DNA of 64,000 bases, taken from Paenibacillus_E violae. GTDB lineage: Bacteria; Bacillota; Bacilli; Paenibacillales; NBRC-103111. Positions within the stretch are counted from its first letter, which is position 1; every line of letters starts with the position of its first letter. The position numbers and the translations under genes are program-made. The stretch spans positions 62,001-126,000 of the forward strand of contig NZ_JAWCUD010000005.1 of the NCBI RefSeq assembly GCF_032461945.1, in the 5' to 3' direction. The notes under the pieces were generated by a model. That model worked only from the letters and a program-made list of their open reading frames with translations. It had not been told where the DNA came from and searched no databases. This document shows positions 43,017 to 50,519 of the stretch, piece by piece.

Positions 43017-43610
43017 ATGGTGTACTGGAATCTGTTCCTCGGTTTTTTTCGAATCGGTCTCCTGGGGTACGGCGGAGGGCCAACCATGATTCCATTGGTT
43101 CATGCGGAAGCTGTTCAGAAGTACCAGTGGATGACGGACGATGAATTTACAGATGTACTTGCTATGGGAAATGCATTGCCTGGGCCAATCGCTACGAAAA
43201 TGGCGGGGTATATCGGCTACAAGGTGAAAGGCTACTTAGGCGCATTTATTGCGATAGCAGCTATGGTCATTCCCGTGCTTGTAGGTATGATTTTACTTCT
43301 TGGTCTCATCTATAAGTTAAAAGATTCCGGTATTGTAGGCGGCATGACACACGGAATTCAGCCTGTTATCGGTGTAATGATGGCGGTTATGGCTTATGAC
43401 TTTTTCAAAAAAGCTTGGCAAAGTTGGGTGAAGAGCAAAACGCTGGCGTGGACACTCATCTCGATTATTGCGCTGGTTCTGCTTAACTTGAATCCGGGCT
43501 TGCTGATTGGCATCGCGCTTGCTTACGCGTTCACGGAGTCAACTTACTTGGCTAACAAAAAGAAGCGCAACCAGCAGCAACGCGATGCAGACAGGGGTTT
43601 TTCAGCATGA
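43017..43610 (+). CDS. Chromate transporter family protein, half-size (ChrA N-type)
   Basis: 197 residues from ATG 43017 (GGAAGAGGGAAG upstream). One CHR domain with about five to six helices: FFRIGLLGYGGGPTMIPLVHAEAV, LAMGNALPGPIATKMAGYIGYKVKGYLG. Short CHR proteins work as heteromeric pairs; the partner overlaps its stop codon. In a catabolic operon the pair more likely moves an organic anion or sulfate than chromate, but this is inference. Confidence 0.9.
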   Translation: MVYWNLFLGFFRIGLLGYGGGPTMIPLVHAEAVQKYQWMTDDEFTDVLAMGNALPGPIATKMAGYIGYKVKGYLGAFIAIAAMVIPVLVGMILLLGLIYKLKDSGIVGGMTHGIQPVIGVMMAVMAYDFFKKAWQSWVKSKTLAWTLISIIALVLLNLNPGLLIGIALAYAFTESTYLANKKKRNQQQRDADRGFSA

Positions 43611-44137
43611 AGCTTTTAGAAATATTTTGGGCTTTTTTTGTTCCAAACATATTAGGCTACGGTGGCGGGCCGCCGATTATCCCGCTGCTGCAGGCTGAGG
43701 TAGTTGATCATTACGGATGGATGAACGTGGAAGAGTTCGGTAACGTGCTGGCGCTCGGCAATGCACTGCCCAGTCCGATCGCCACTAAACTTGCCGGGTA
43801 TATCGGGTATCAGGTTGGCGGTATCCTTGGCGCGATTGTTGCGCTAATCGCTACCATTCTTCCCACGGCGCTTGCGATGGTCCTGTTGTTCAAGTTTATC
43901 AACTTCTTCAAAGGAGCTCCGCAAGTTATGGCGATGACGCTGATCGTGCGCCCGATCGTTGCTGTTCTTCTCGGTACGTTGGCTTTGCAGTTTTTCAACA
44001 GTGCGTATCAATCGGCGGGGATTTGGCAGACGGCATTCCTGGCAGCGGCTAGCTTTATTGCTTTGGAAAAATGGAAAGTACATCCCGCAGCTGTTGTAGG
44101 ATTAGGTTTAGTGTATGGGGCTTTTGTACTGGGCTGA
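43607..44137 (+). CDS. Chromate transporter family protein, half-size (ChrA C-type)
   Basis: 176 residues, one CHR domain (LGYGGGPPIIPLLQAEVVDHYG; LALGNALPSPIATKLAGYIGYQVGGILG). The start overlaps the previous stop as ATGA, so the two halves are translationally coupled and should be made in equal amounts. The gene completes the oxygenase operon; a regulator gene follows with its own promoter. Confidence 0.9.
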   Translation: MKLLEIFWAFFVPNILGYGGGPPIIPLLQAEVVDHYGWMNVEEFGNVLALGNALPSPIATKLAGYIGYQVGGILGAIVALIATILPTALAMVLLFKFINFFKGAPQVMAMTLIVRPIVAVLLGTLALQFFNSAYQSAGIWQTAFLAAASFIALEKWKVHPAAVVGLGLVYGAFVLG

Positions 44138-44177
44138 TTCGGCGGTAGACCTCCGTATTTTAAAAAGTTGATTGGTT

Positions 44178-44232
44178 ATGGTGTATCGATTACACTGTAA
44201 GAAAACGCATTCGCGGAGGTATACCATATGCC
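44178..44232. promoter_or_regulatory. Predicted autoregulatory GntR sites S4
   Basis: GGTATACCATATGCC at 44218-44232 covers the ribosome binding site and the start codon of the regulator gene and matches 14 of 15 bases in S3. A weaker dyad ATGGTGTATCGATTACACTG lies at 44178-44197. Binding would block translation initiation or transcription start of the regulator itself. Confidence 0.6.
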
Positions 44233-44905
44233 GGACAATCCAGTTGTTTGGAAAGATGAGGAATTAAGCCCTATTCGGGATAAAGTGTTTCAATATATTA
44301 AACAAGCTATTGTACAAGGTGTATACAAATCCGGTGACCGGATTATCGAGAGAGAGTTGGCCGATCAATTAAACGTCAGCCGAACGCCCATCCGGGAAGC
44401 CTTATTCCGGCTTGAATCACAGGGTTTTGTCAAGACGCTTCCCCGTAAGGGCGTGGTGGTCTCCAGACTTTCACCGGAAGAAATCATTGAAATATTCACG
44501 ATTCTTTCTTCGTTGGAGAGTTTGGCGGTTAAGCTCGCTGTGAAGAAGTTGGAACAGCAGCAACGGGACGAACTCAACCAAATCGTTGTCGAGATTGACA
44601 CGGCGTTAGCGAAACCGACGTTTGAGCAGTCGGACTGGAAATACCATTTTGAAGCGAATGAAATTATATTCCGTGCTGCTAAGAGTCCGAGACTAACGCA
44701 AATGTTGGATGGTTTATCCGACTATATTCGCGCCTTCGTTCATGTAGGCTATGAGCTCCCTGGACGCCAACGCAAAGCGATGGAGGAGCATAGGGAAATT
44801 GTCAAAGCCGTACTGAACGGTGAAGCGGAGTTTGCAGAAAATTTAACGAAAATTCACGTTGAAAACTCGAAGAAAGCTTACATGGAAGCTTTGGAAAGAG
44901 AATAA
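44228..44905 (+). CDS. GntR family regulator, FadR subfamily (FCD domain)
   Basis: 225 residues. N-terminal winged helix (VFQYIKQAIVQGVYKSGDRIIERELADQLNVSRTPIREALFRLESQGFVKTLPRKGVVVSRLS) and a helical FCD domain (about 95-225). The FCD metal ligands appear as an Asp/His pair in SDWKYHFEANE, then EEHREIV and KIHVENS, so it can bind a metal and a carboxylate-type effector. It probably represses the whole 35617-49059 locus until the substrate or an intermediate is present. Strong GCGGAGGT site, itself inside a predicted operator. Confidence 0.93.
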   Translation: MPDNPVVWKDEELSPIRDKVFQYIKQAIVQGVYKSGDRIIERELADQLNVSRTPIREALFRLESQGFVKTLPRKGVVVSRLSPEEIIEIFTILSSLESLAVKLAVKKLEQQQRDELNQIVVEIDTALAKPTFEQSDWKYHFEANEIIFRAAKSPRLTQMLDGLSDYIRAFVHVGYELPGRQRKAMEEHREIVKAVLNGEAEFAENLTKIHVENSKKAYMEALERE

Positions 44906-44950
44906 TTGCCGTATTTGCCTACGCTCATGCTGCTGTATGGAGGTTGTGAA

Positions 44951-45235
44951 ATGCCGAATGTGACATTGCACCAAAATGGCCAAGTTTATCAGCAAGAGGT
45001 TACTGAGAATAGTAACTTGGTGGTTTTAGCGGGGGTTAAGAAATTCCCTCATCTGAAGTATGGCTGTGGTATGGGGAAATGCACGAAATGTATGGTGAAA
45101 GTGGTTACCGGTGGCGATAAGCTTCAAGAACCCAATTGGAAAGAAAATAAGATGCTGGGCGATAAAATTAACGAAGGCTTCCGCTTAGCATGCCAGTTAT
45201 ATATTTCGGAAGATATTGAGCTTTGTCAGGAATAG
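44951..45235 (+). CDS. [2Fe-2S] ferredoxin
   Basis: 94 residues from ATG 44951 (GGAGGTTGTGAA before it; the open frame extends back to 44906 into the regulator's stop codon). Plant-type ferredoxin fold with cluster ligands in YGCGMGKCTKCMVKV and the fourth Cys in FRLACQLYI. Electron carrier, most simply for the diiron oxygenase. No reductase gene is visible in the locus. Confidence 0.9.
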   Translation: MPNVTLHQNGQVYQQEVTENSNLVVLAGVKKFPHLKYGCGMGKCTKCMVKVVTGGDKLQEPNWKENKMLGDKINEGFRLACQLYISEDIELCQE

Positions 45236-45278
45236 ATCGGCGAGACAGCAGTAAATATGGGGTAGGGGATGACTTATT

Positions 45279-45749
45279 GTGCAAATTTATGGACAAGTTG
45301 AAGCCAAACTCGAAGAACTGAACATTCTGCTGGACTCTCCGCCTAAACCAAGTGGCAATTATCTACCCTACACCATGGTGCCGCCTTTGATTTATTTGAG
45401 TGGTGTAACTCCGAAGGTGGGTGGAGTGCTTCAATATAAAGGCAAAGTAGGACAAGAGCTTTCGAAAGAAGAAGGATATCAGGCAGCCAGGCAATGTGTG
45501 ATTAATCAATTAAGCACATTAAAGGCTATTTTGGGAGACCTGAATCGGGTTACCAGTATTATTAAAATGGAAGGCTTCATCAATGCGGAAGCTGGGTTTC
45601 AGGATCTGCCTTTTGTATTGAATGGCGCTTCTGATTTGCTAGTTGAAGCATTTGGGGATAAGGGCTTGCATGCCCGTTCTGCTATAGGTGTTGCTGCATT
45701 GCCCGGAGGGGCGGCAGTGGAAGTAGAACTAATTGTGGCTTATAAATAA
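45279..45749 (+). CDS. RidA/YjgF family protein
   Basis: 156 residues, GTG start with AGGGGATG. RidA-like fold: YLPYTMVPPLIYLSGVTPKVGG, GYQAARQCVINQLSTLKAILGDLNRVTSIIKMEGFINAE, and the end of the family HARSAIGVAALPGGAAVEVELIVAYK, including the Arg that binds the carboxylate of imine substrates. Enzymes of the family hydrolyse reactive enamines and imines or act in catabolic deamination. Within this locus it would handle an imine formed from an amine or amino acid. Confidence 0.9.
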   Translation: MQIYGQVEAKLEELNILLDSPPKPSGNYLPYTMVPPLIYLSGVTPKVGGVLQYKGKVGQELSKEEGYQAARQCVINQLSTLKAILGDLNRVTSIIKMEGFINAEAGFQDLPFVLNGASDLLVEAFGDKGLHARSAIGVAALPGGAAVEVELIVAYK

Positions 45750-45772
45750 AAAAAATGAGCGGAGGGCTTCAT

Positions 45773-46072
45773 ATGAGCGAATATATTCTAGTATCCACAA
45801 CGGATCGTTACCGTACCGTAACAAATAACCCGAATTTAGAGTTAGTGGCCGCATATGAGTATTACTTCTTCGGCAAGAAAAAAACACTTTTTGAAGTATG
45901 CAAAATCGTTGGTGACGATGCGAGAATCATCATTCAAGGGGTTTCCGAGAAATTCGCAGATAACAGCATTCCGCTCAAAGTATTTCCCAAATTCGATTCC
46001 ACCGCTCAAATAGAGAAAGAGATCTATGAATTGGATATCGACAAGGACAGTAAAATTGTTAAAACGGCATAA
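45773..46072 (+). CDS. Small protein of unknown function (99 residues)
   Basis: 99 residues from ATG 45773 (GCGGAGGGCT upstream; the frame from 45755 starts inside the ribosome binding site). No signal, membrane helix or Cys-rich motif. Sequence features: SEYILVSTTDRYRTVTNNPNL, an aromatic patch EYYFFGKKKTLFEV, and a charged C-terminal half. It ends the operon with GntR, ferredoxin and RidA, so it may be a subunit or helper of the same pathway. I do not recognise the family. Confidence 0.75.
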   Translation: MSEYILVSTTDRYRTVTNNPNLELVAAYEYYFFGKKKTLFEVCKIVGDDARIIIQGVSEKFADNSIPLKVFPKFDSTAQIEKEIYELDIDKDSKIVKTA

Positions 46073-46079
46073 GGTAAAG

Positions 46080-46109
46080 GCGCAGGCTCTTGGAGCTTGC
46101 GCTTTTTTT
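46080..46109 (+). terminator. Terminator of the GntR/ferredoxin/RidA operon
   Basis: GCGCAGGCTC / GAGCTTGCGC stem with a short loop, then TTTTTTT. It occupies the place where the missing fourth core of the family B array would lie. Confidence 0.9.
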
Positions 46110-46144
46110 ATGGGCAGGGAGCGGCGGATGTGCGATTTGAGCTG

Positions 46145-46277
46145 TAACGGACTCAGATGACGTTATTTATTGAATTTGCTGCTATTTGAGGTAGTTTCTT
46201 GGCCAATAGCGGCTCTGGAGTCCGTTAGCTGCAATTTTTATCCAAAAAGCAGCAAATAAGGTCATCTCAGTCCGTTA
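46145..46277. repeat. Intergenic palindrome array, family B, copy 1 (three cores)
   Basis: Forward core TAACGGACTCAGATGACG at 46145 and two inverted cores ending at 46227 and 46277 (AGTCCGTTA). Centres are spaced 62 and 50 bp. The first core expected at about 46104 is absent; the operon terminator is there. It lies between convergent operons. Confidence 0.85.
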
Positions 46278-46309
46278 GCCAATCAACCCAGCCTACCTAA
46301 CAAACACAT

Positions 46310-46336
46310 AAAAAAAGCAGCCCCCAAGGACTGCTG
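46310..46336 (-). terminator. Terminator of the second ferredoxin gene
   Basis: AGCAGTCC / GGGCTGCT hairpin followed on the minus strand by TTTTTTTA. Confidence 0.8.
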
Positions 46337-46348
46337 CCATCGTTCCTG

Positions 46349-46684
46349 CTATTGAGCTGCGTTAATTCTTCGCTGAGCGATTTTGCCGAGGCGATTGAGA
46401 TCTTCTTCGCCCCAGGAGATAGTCACATCACCGGTGACGAAGGTTTGGCAGGCAAGGCGGAAGCCTTGATCGAGCTTTTCCTGGCCGAGTCTGTCGACTT
46501 CCTTTTTCATAATTTTGCTGAGGTGTTCATGTCCGTCCACGATTTGTACACGGCAAGTTCCGCAAAGGCCACCGCCGCATTTGTAAGGTACAGACCCTTC
46601 ATAACGGATCGATGTTCTTAAGAGATTAGCGTCTTGTTCGACTTCTATCGTTTTTCCAGATGTTTGATAAGTCACTGATGGCAC
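46349..46684 (-). CDS. [2Fe-2S] ferredoxin (second)
   Basis: About 111 residues from GTG 46684, which has GGAGGG 8 bases upstream; the ATG at 46699 lies within that site and would give five extra residues. Cluster ligands: YKCGGGLCGTCRVQI and the fourth Cys in FRLACQTFV. Extended C-terminal tail of about 20 residues. Shares a divergent promoter region and the S5 operator with the aspartate dehydrogenase gene. Confidence 0.88.
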   Translation of the reverse strand: MPSVTYQTSGKTIEVEQDANLLRTSIRYEGSVPYKCGGGLCGTCRVQIVDGHEHLSKIMKKEVDRLGQEKLDQGFRLACQTFVTGDVTISWGEEDLNRLGKIAQRRINAAQ

Positions 46685-46736
46685 TTGGCATCCCTCCATG
46701 TCTTAGTAGAGTCAGTATATCATATTTAATTGGTTT

Positions 46737-46755
46737 ATGGTATACCAAATACAAT
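46737..46755. promoter_or_regulatory. Predicted GntR operator S5 between divergent genes
   Basis: ATGGTATACCAAATACAAT; contains the full TGGTATACCA palindrome. It lies 53 bp from the ferredoxin start and 65 bp from the aspartate dehydrogenase start, so one site could control both directions. Confidence 0.65.
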
Positions 46756-46820
46756 ATTTTTGATATGATAGAGGGACAAGGCGAGATCATTTGAACCCAC
46801 ATTAGGAGGATCCCTTACAT

Positions 46821-47627
46821 ATGTTAAACGTTGGCATTATCGGATATGGAACCATAGGCCAGGATGTAGCCCAAGCTATTTTGCAGGGAAACGCCGGGCA
46901 GGTGCAATTAAAAGCGATACTAGTTCGTGACGAAACGAAGTATCCGGATACAAGTTCCCATGGATATGTGATGACATCAAATGAGGAGGTGTTTTTCCGT
47001 CAGGGGCTGGACGTTGTGGTGGAGAGCGCTGGACACGAGGCGGTAAGGCATTATGGCGAAAAAGCCTTAGACAATAGAGCGGACCTCATCTTGGTCAGCA
47101 TTGGTGCGTTAGCGGACGAGCCGCTGCACCTTAAAATTCTCGAGAAAGCACGGCAAACAGGCAGAAAAGTGATGGTTCCTTCAGCTGCAATTGGAGGTTT
47201 AGATCGCATCGCAGCAGGAAGTGTAGGCCCGATGGACGAAGTTACATTAGTGACAAGAAAACCTCCTAAGGCTTGGATTGGTACAGTTATCGAGCAGCAG
47301 GTGAATTTGGCTGAATTAACGGAGCCGTTTTGCGCATTCGACGGAGTGGCTCGTGATTCCGCTCGCTTGTTTCCGGAGAGTGTCAATGTTTCCGCTGCAC
47401 TAAGCTTAGCCGGTGTAGGATTTGACCGGACCAAAGTGAAAGTGTTCGTAGATCCTCACATCAGCCACAATACGCATGAAATCGAAGCGAGGGGGAAATT
47501 CGGTCAAATCCATTTGCAAATCAGAAATACCCCTTCCGCCGGCAATCCCAAAACCGGCTATATTGTGGCGATGAGTGTTATCAAAACGCTGCGAGATTTA
47601 ACATCACCTTTTGTCATCGGCATATAA
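46821..47627 (+). CDS. L-aspartate dehydrogenase family protein (NadX-like)
   Basis: 268 residues. Rossmann GIIGYGTIGQDVAQAI at the N-terminus, ESAGHEAV near 73, LVTRKPP near 146, and the catalytic-domain stretch HNTHEIEARGKFG near 217 with the conserved His. NAD(P)-dependent oxidative deamination of aspartate, or the reverse through iminoaspartate. It is followed after 25 bp by the malic enzyme gene, which would take oxaloacetate-derived malate to pyruvate. The pair suggests that the pathway delivers a C4 amino or dicarboxylic acid. Alternative: a related amino-acid dehydrogenase with another substrate. Confidence 0.9.
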   Translation: MLNVGIIGYGTIGQDVAQAILQGNAGQVQLKAILVRDETKYPDTSSHGYVMTSNEEVFFRQGLDVVVESAGHEAVRHYGEKALDNRADLILVSIGALADEPLHLKILEKARQTGRKVMVPSAAIGGLDRIAAGSVGPMDEVTLVTRKPPKAWIGTVIEQQVNLAELTEPFCAFDGVARDSARLFPESVNVSAALSLAGVGFDRTKVKVFVDPHISHNTHEIEARGKFGQIHLQIRNTPSAGNPKTGYIVAMSVIKTLRDLTSPFVIGI

Positions 47628-47652
47628 AAAATGTAGAAACGGGGATCTGAAT

Positions 47653-49059
47653 ATGGCCTATAACAGTATCATTCTGCGTCTGGAATTAACTCTCAACCAA
47701 GTGAGTTTTGGCGATGTTGCTTCAGCCATTAGTAAAGCAGGGGGAGATATTACATCTATTGATATTATTCGCCCAGGGCAGGAAGTAACAGTTCGCGATG
47801 TTACGGTTCAAGTAGCTGATACGGCTGAGACCGCCGTTGTTGAAGCGATTAAATCGCTAGAAGGCATCCGTCTTGTCAATGTATCGGACCGCACGTTCCT
47901 TGCGCATCTTGGGGGCAAAATTTCTGTACAGCCAACACTGCCGATCAAAAACCGGGATGATTTGTCCATCGTGTATACACCGGGAGTGGCCCGCGTGTGC
48001 ACAGCCATTCATGAAGATCCTCAGAAAGCGTACTCTCTAACGATCAAAAGAAATACCGTAGCTGTCGTAACGGATGGTACCGCTGTACTAGGCTTAGGCG
48101 ACATTGGCCCTCATGCAGCTGCACCTGTTATGGAAGGTAAAGCTATGCTTTTTAAACAATTAGCAGGGGTTGACGCTTTCCCGATCTGCTTGGACACGCA
48201 GGATACGGAAGAGATCATTCGCACGATTAAAGCGATTAGTCCTATTTTTGGCGGTATTAATTTGGAGGATATTAGCTCCCCACGTTGTTTCGAGATTGAG
48301 ACAAGGCTTAATGAAGAGTTGGATATTCCTATCTTCCACGACGACCAGCATGGAACGGCTATTGTTGTCATCGCGGGACTTCTGAATGCGCTCAAGGTTG
48401 TTGGCAAACGAATGGACCAGGTTCGTGTTGTCGTTAATGGCATTGGTGCAGCAGGCGTCTCTATCTGTAAAATGCTGCTTGCCGCCGGAGTAAAGCGGCT
48501 CGTCCCCGTTGATCGGGAAGGGGCGATCATTCGCGGAGGCGAATATGCGCACCACCCGATGTGGGCATGGCTTGCCGAGCAGCCGCAAGTTGAAGCTAAC
48601 CCTGGCAGCTTGCGCGATATCATTAGAGGCGCTGACGTATTCATCGGCGTGTCGAGAGGCGGATTGCTGAACGGAAGCGATGTGCAAAAGATGGCTCCGA
48701 ACAGCATCGTCTTCGCCATGGCGAATCCGGTGCCGGAGATTGATCCGAAAGAAGCGCTCCCTCATGTGCGAGTATTTGCTACGGGGCGGAGCGATTATCC
48801 GAACCAAATCAATAATGTGCTTGTGTTTCCGGGGATCTTCCGAGGGGCGCTGGACTGCCGAGCACGCGAAATCAACGAACCGATGAAACTTGCGGCAGCA
48901 CGCGCCATTGCTTCTGTCGTTTCCGAGAATGAGTTGAATGACCAGTACATCATCCCGAGTATTTTTAATGAGCAAGTTGTCACCAAAGTCAGGAATGCCG
49001 TAGTTGAAGCAGCTATTTTGACCGGTGTTTCACGCCGTATTCCGCCTGATTTCAGATAA
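47653..49059 (+). CDS. NAD(P)-dependent malic enzyme with N-terminal ACT domain
   Basis: 468 residues from ATG 47653 (GGGGATC site; the open frame to 47611 overlaps the previous gene). Residues about 1-85 are an ACT regulatory domain (IILRLELTLNQVSFGDVASAISKAGGDITSIDII). The malic enzyme body follows: DLSIVYTPGVARVCTAI, the catalytic Lys of MEGKAMLFK, the metal site DDQHGTA, and the Rossmann segment VVVNGIGAAGVSICKMLL. Decarboxylates malate to pyruvate. Co-transcribed with the aspartate dehydrogenase gene under operator S5. Confidence 0.94.
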   Translation: MAYNSIILRLELTLNQVSFGDVASAISKAGGDITSIDIIRPGQEVTVRDVTVQVADTAETAVVEAIKSLEGIRLVNVSDRTFLAHLGGKISVQPTLPIKNRDDLSIVYTPGVARVCTAIHEDPQKAYSLTIKRNTVAVVTDGTAVLGLGDIGPHAAAPVMEGKAMLFKQLAGVDAFPICLDTQDTEEIIRTIKAISPIFGGINLEDISSPRCFEIETRLNEELDIPIFHDDQHGTAIVVIAGLLNALKVVGKRMDQVRVVVNGIGAAGVSICKMLLAAGVKRLVPVDREGAIIRGGEYAHHPMWAWLAEQPQVEANPGSLRDIIRGADVFIGVSRGGLLNGSDVQKMAPNSIVFAMANPVPEIDPKEALPHVRVFATGRSDYPNQINNVLVFPGIFRGALDCRAREINEPMKLAAARAIASVVSENELNDQYIIPSIFNEQVVTKVRNAVVEAAILTGVSRRIPPDFR

Positions 49060-49248
49060 GTGGTACCATGAAATAGGACAAAGAGGCTTGGGGGCTAGAT
49101 ACCCGAGGCACCCCAAGCACCTCAAGCAAAAAGTACCCAACAAAGGGTGCTTTTTTTGCATTCAATTTGCGCGTACCTTTATCAACCATCCCAAATCAGG
49201 TATAGTAAAAAGAACAAATTGATGGAACCTGCCACATCACCAACATGT

Positions 49249-49425
49249 GGAACTACAGTCCGCTATTTCAGCGATATGCAAAAATATAGCCCTCCAAGCG
49301 GAACTACAGGGCCTTATTTGCCAACATTGGCCTCCGATTCCACCGAATGCGCCAAAATAGAGGACTGTATTTCTCGCTAACTCGTCAAAGTGACATTTTC
49401 TGAGCAAATAGAGGACCACAGTTCC
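49249..49425. repeat. Intergenic palindrome array, family A, copy 2
   Basis: Cores GGAACTACAG at 49249 and 49300 and inverted cores ending at 49374 (degenerate, TATTTCT) and 49425 (ACAGTTCC). Centres are spaced 51, 62 and 51 bp, symmetric about 49337. Same flanking words as copy 1 (TATTTCAGC, AAATAGAGGA). It separates the malic enzyme gene from the oxidoreductase gene; the open frame that runs from 49390 into that gene is just array sequence. Confidence 0.9.
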
Positions 49426-49473
49426 CTCCGACCAGCCAAGCTAACGCCAAAACCTAATCACAAAGGAGACACT

Positions 49474-50460
49474 ATGATACGTTTTGCAGTAATAGGAACA
49501 AATTGGATCACAGAAGAGTTCATTCACGCAGCCCGCGAGACGGGAGAATTTGCTCTAACAGCCGTGTACTCACGCACGGAGGACAAGGCGGCGGAATTCG
49601 CCAATAAATTCGAAGTCGCACACCGCTTTACGGACTTGGATGCTTTTGCTCAAAGCGATACATACGATGCGGTCTATATCGCTAGCCCGAACTCGCTTCA
49701 CGCTGAGTACGCCGTTCACTGCATGAATCACGGGAAGCATGTCCTTTGCGAGAAGCCCGCAGCATCCAACTCGGCCGAGTTGTCCGCCATGATTGAGGCA
49801 GCGCGCAGCAACAAGGTTGTGTTCATGGAGGCGCTCAAATCCACGTTGATGCCGAATTTCAAAGCCATTCAAGAGAATCTGCACAAGCTTGGACCTATCC
49901 GCCGTTATTTTGCGGGTTACTGCCAATATTCCTCGCGGTATGATGCCTATAAGCAGGGTACGGTGCTCAATGCGTTCAATCCTATTTTCTCCAATGGTTC
50001 CTTGATGGACCTTGGTGTATACTGCATTTATCCGCTGGCTGTGCTGTTCGGAACCCCTGATCGTGTGCAGGCATGCGGCATGCTGCTGGAATCCGGAGTC
50101 GATGGGGAAGGCAGCCTTCTGCTGAGTTATAAAGACATGGATGCGGTAATTATGCACTCCAAAATCGCAAGCTCCTATTTGCCGGCAGAAATCCAAGGCG
50201 AGCACGCAACGATGATTATTGATAAAATCAACCAGCCAGAGAAAGTTGAAATCCGTTACCGTGACGGTTCCGTAGAGAATCTTACGCGCGAGCAGAGCGC
50301 TAGAACAATGCGATACGAGGCAGAAGAATTCATCCGCCTCATCCAAAGCGGAGCGTCGGAGTCCGAAACGAACTCCCATGCCAATTCCAGCATCGCGATG
50401 GCCATTATGGACGAAGCTAGAAAACAAATGGGACTTGTATTCCCGGCAGACCGGAAATAA
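49474..50460 (+). CDS. Gfo/Idh/MocA family oxidoreductase
   Basis: 328 residues from ATG 49474 (AAAGGAGAC site). Rossmann start IRFAVIGTNWITEEFIHAA, EKPAASNSAELSAMIEAA (EKP motif), and a second domain with NGSLMDLGVYCIYPLAVLFG. NAD(P)-dependent, substrate unknown. It is transcribed alone and separated from the malic enzyme gene by array A2, so it is probably not part of the GntR-controlled locus; no GTATAC site lies before it. Confidence 0.92.
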   Translation: MIRFAVIGTNWITEEFIHAARETGEFALTAVYSRTEDKAAEFANKFEVAHRFTDLDAFAQSDTYDAVYIASPNSLHAEYAVHCMNHGKHVLCEKPAASNSAELSAMIEAARSNKVVFMEALKSTLMPNFKAIQENLHKLGPIRRYFAGYCQYSSRYDAYKQGTVLNAFNPIFSNGSLMDLGVYCIYPLAVLFGTPDRVQACGMLLESGVDGEGSLLLSYKDMDAVIMHSKIASSYLPAEIQGEHATMIIDKINQPEKVEIRYRDGSVENLTREQSARTMRYEAEEFIRLIQSGASESETNSHANSSIAMAIMDEARKQMGLVFPADRK

Positions 50461-50473
50461 ACGGCAAATAAAA

Positions 50474-50514
50474 AACCGAGCGATGATCAGGAAAAGGTCC
50501 TGAGTTCGCTCGGT
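50474..50514. terminator. Bidirectional terminator between oxidoreductase and APC permease genes
   Basis: Outer stem ACCGAGCGA / TCGCTCGGT with inner stem CAGG / CCTG; A run on the left, T run on the right, serving both convergent genes. Confidence 0.9.
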
Positions 50515-50519
50515 TTTTT

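Noticed and set aside
49390..49473. N-terminal extension of the 49474 oxidoreductase
   Set aside because: These codons come from array A2; the good ribosome binding site and Rossmann start support ATG 49474.
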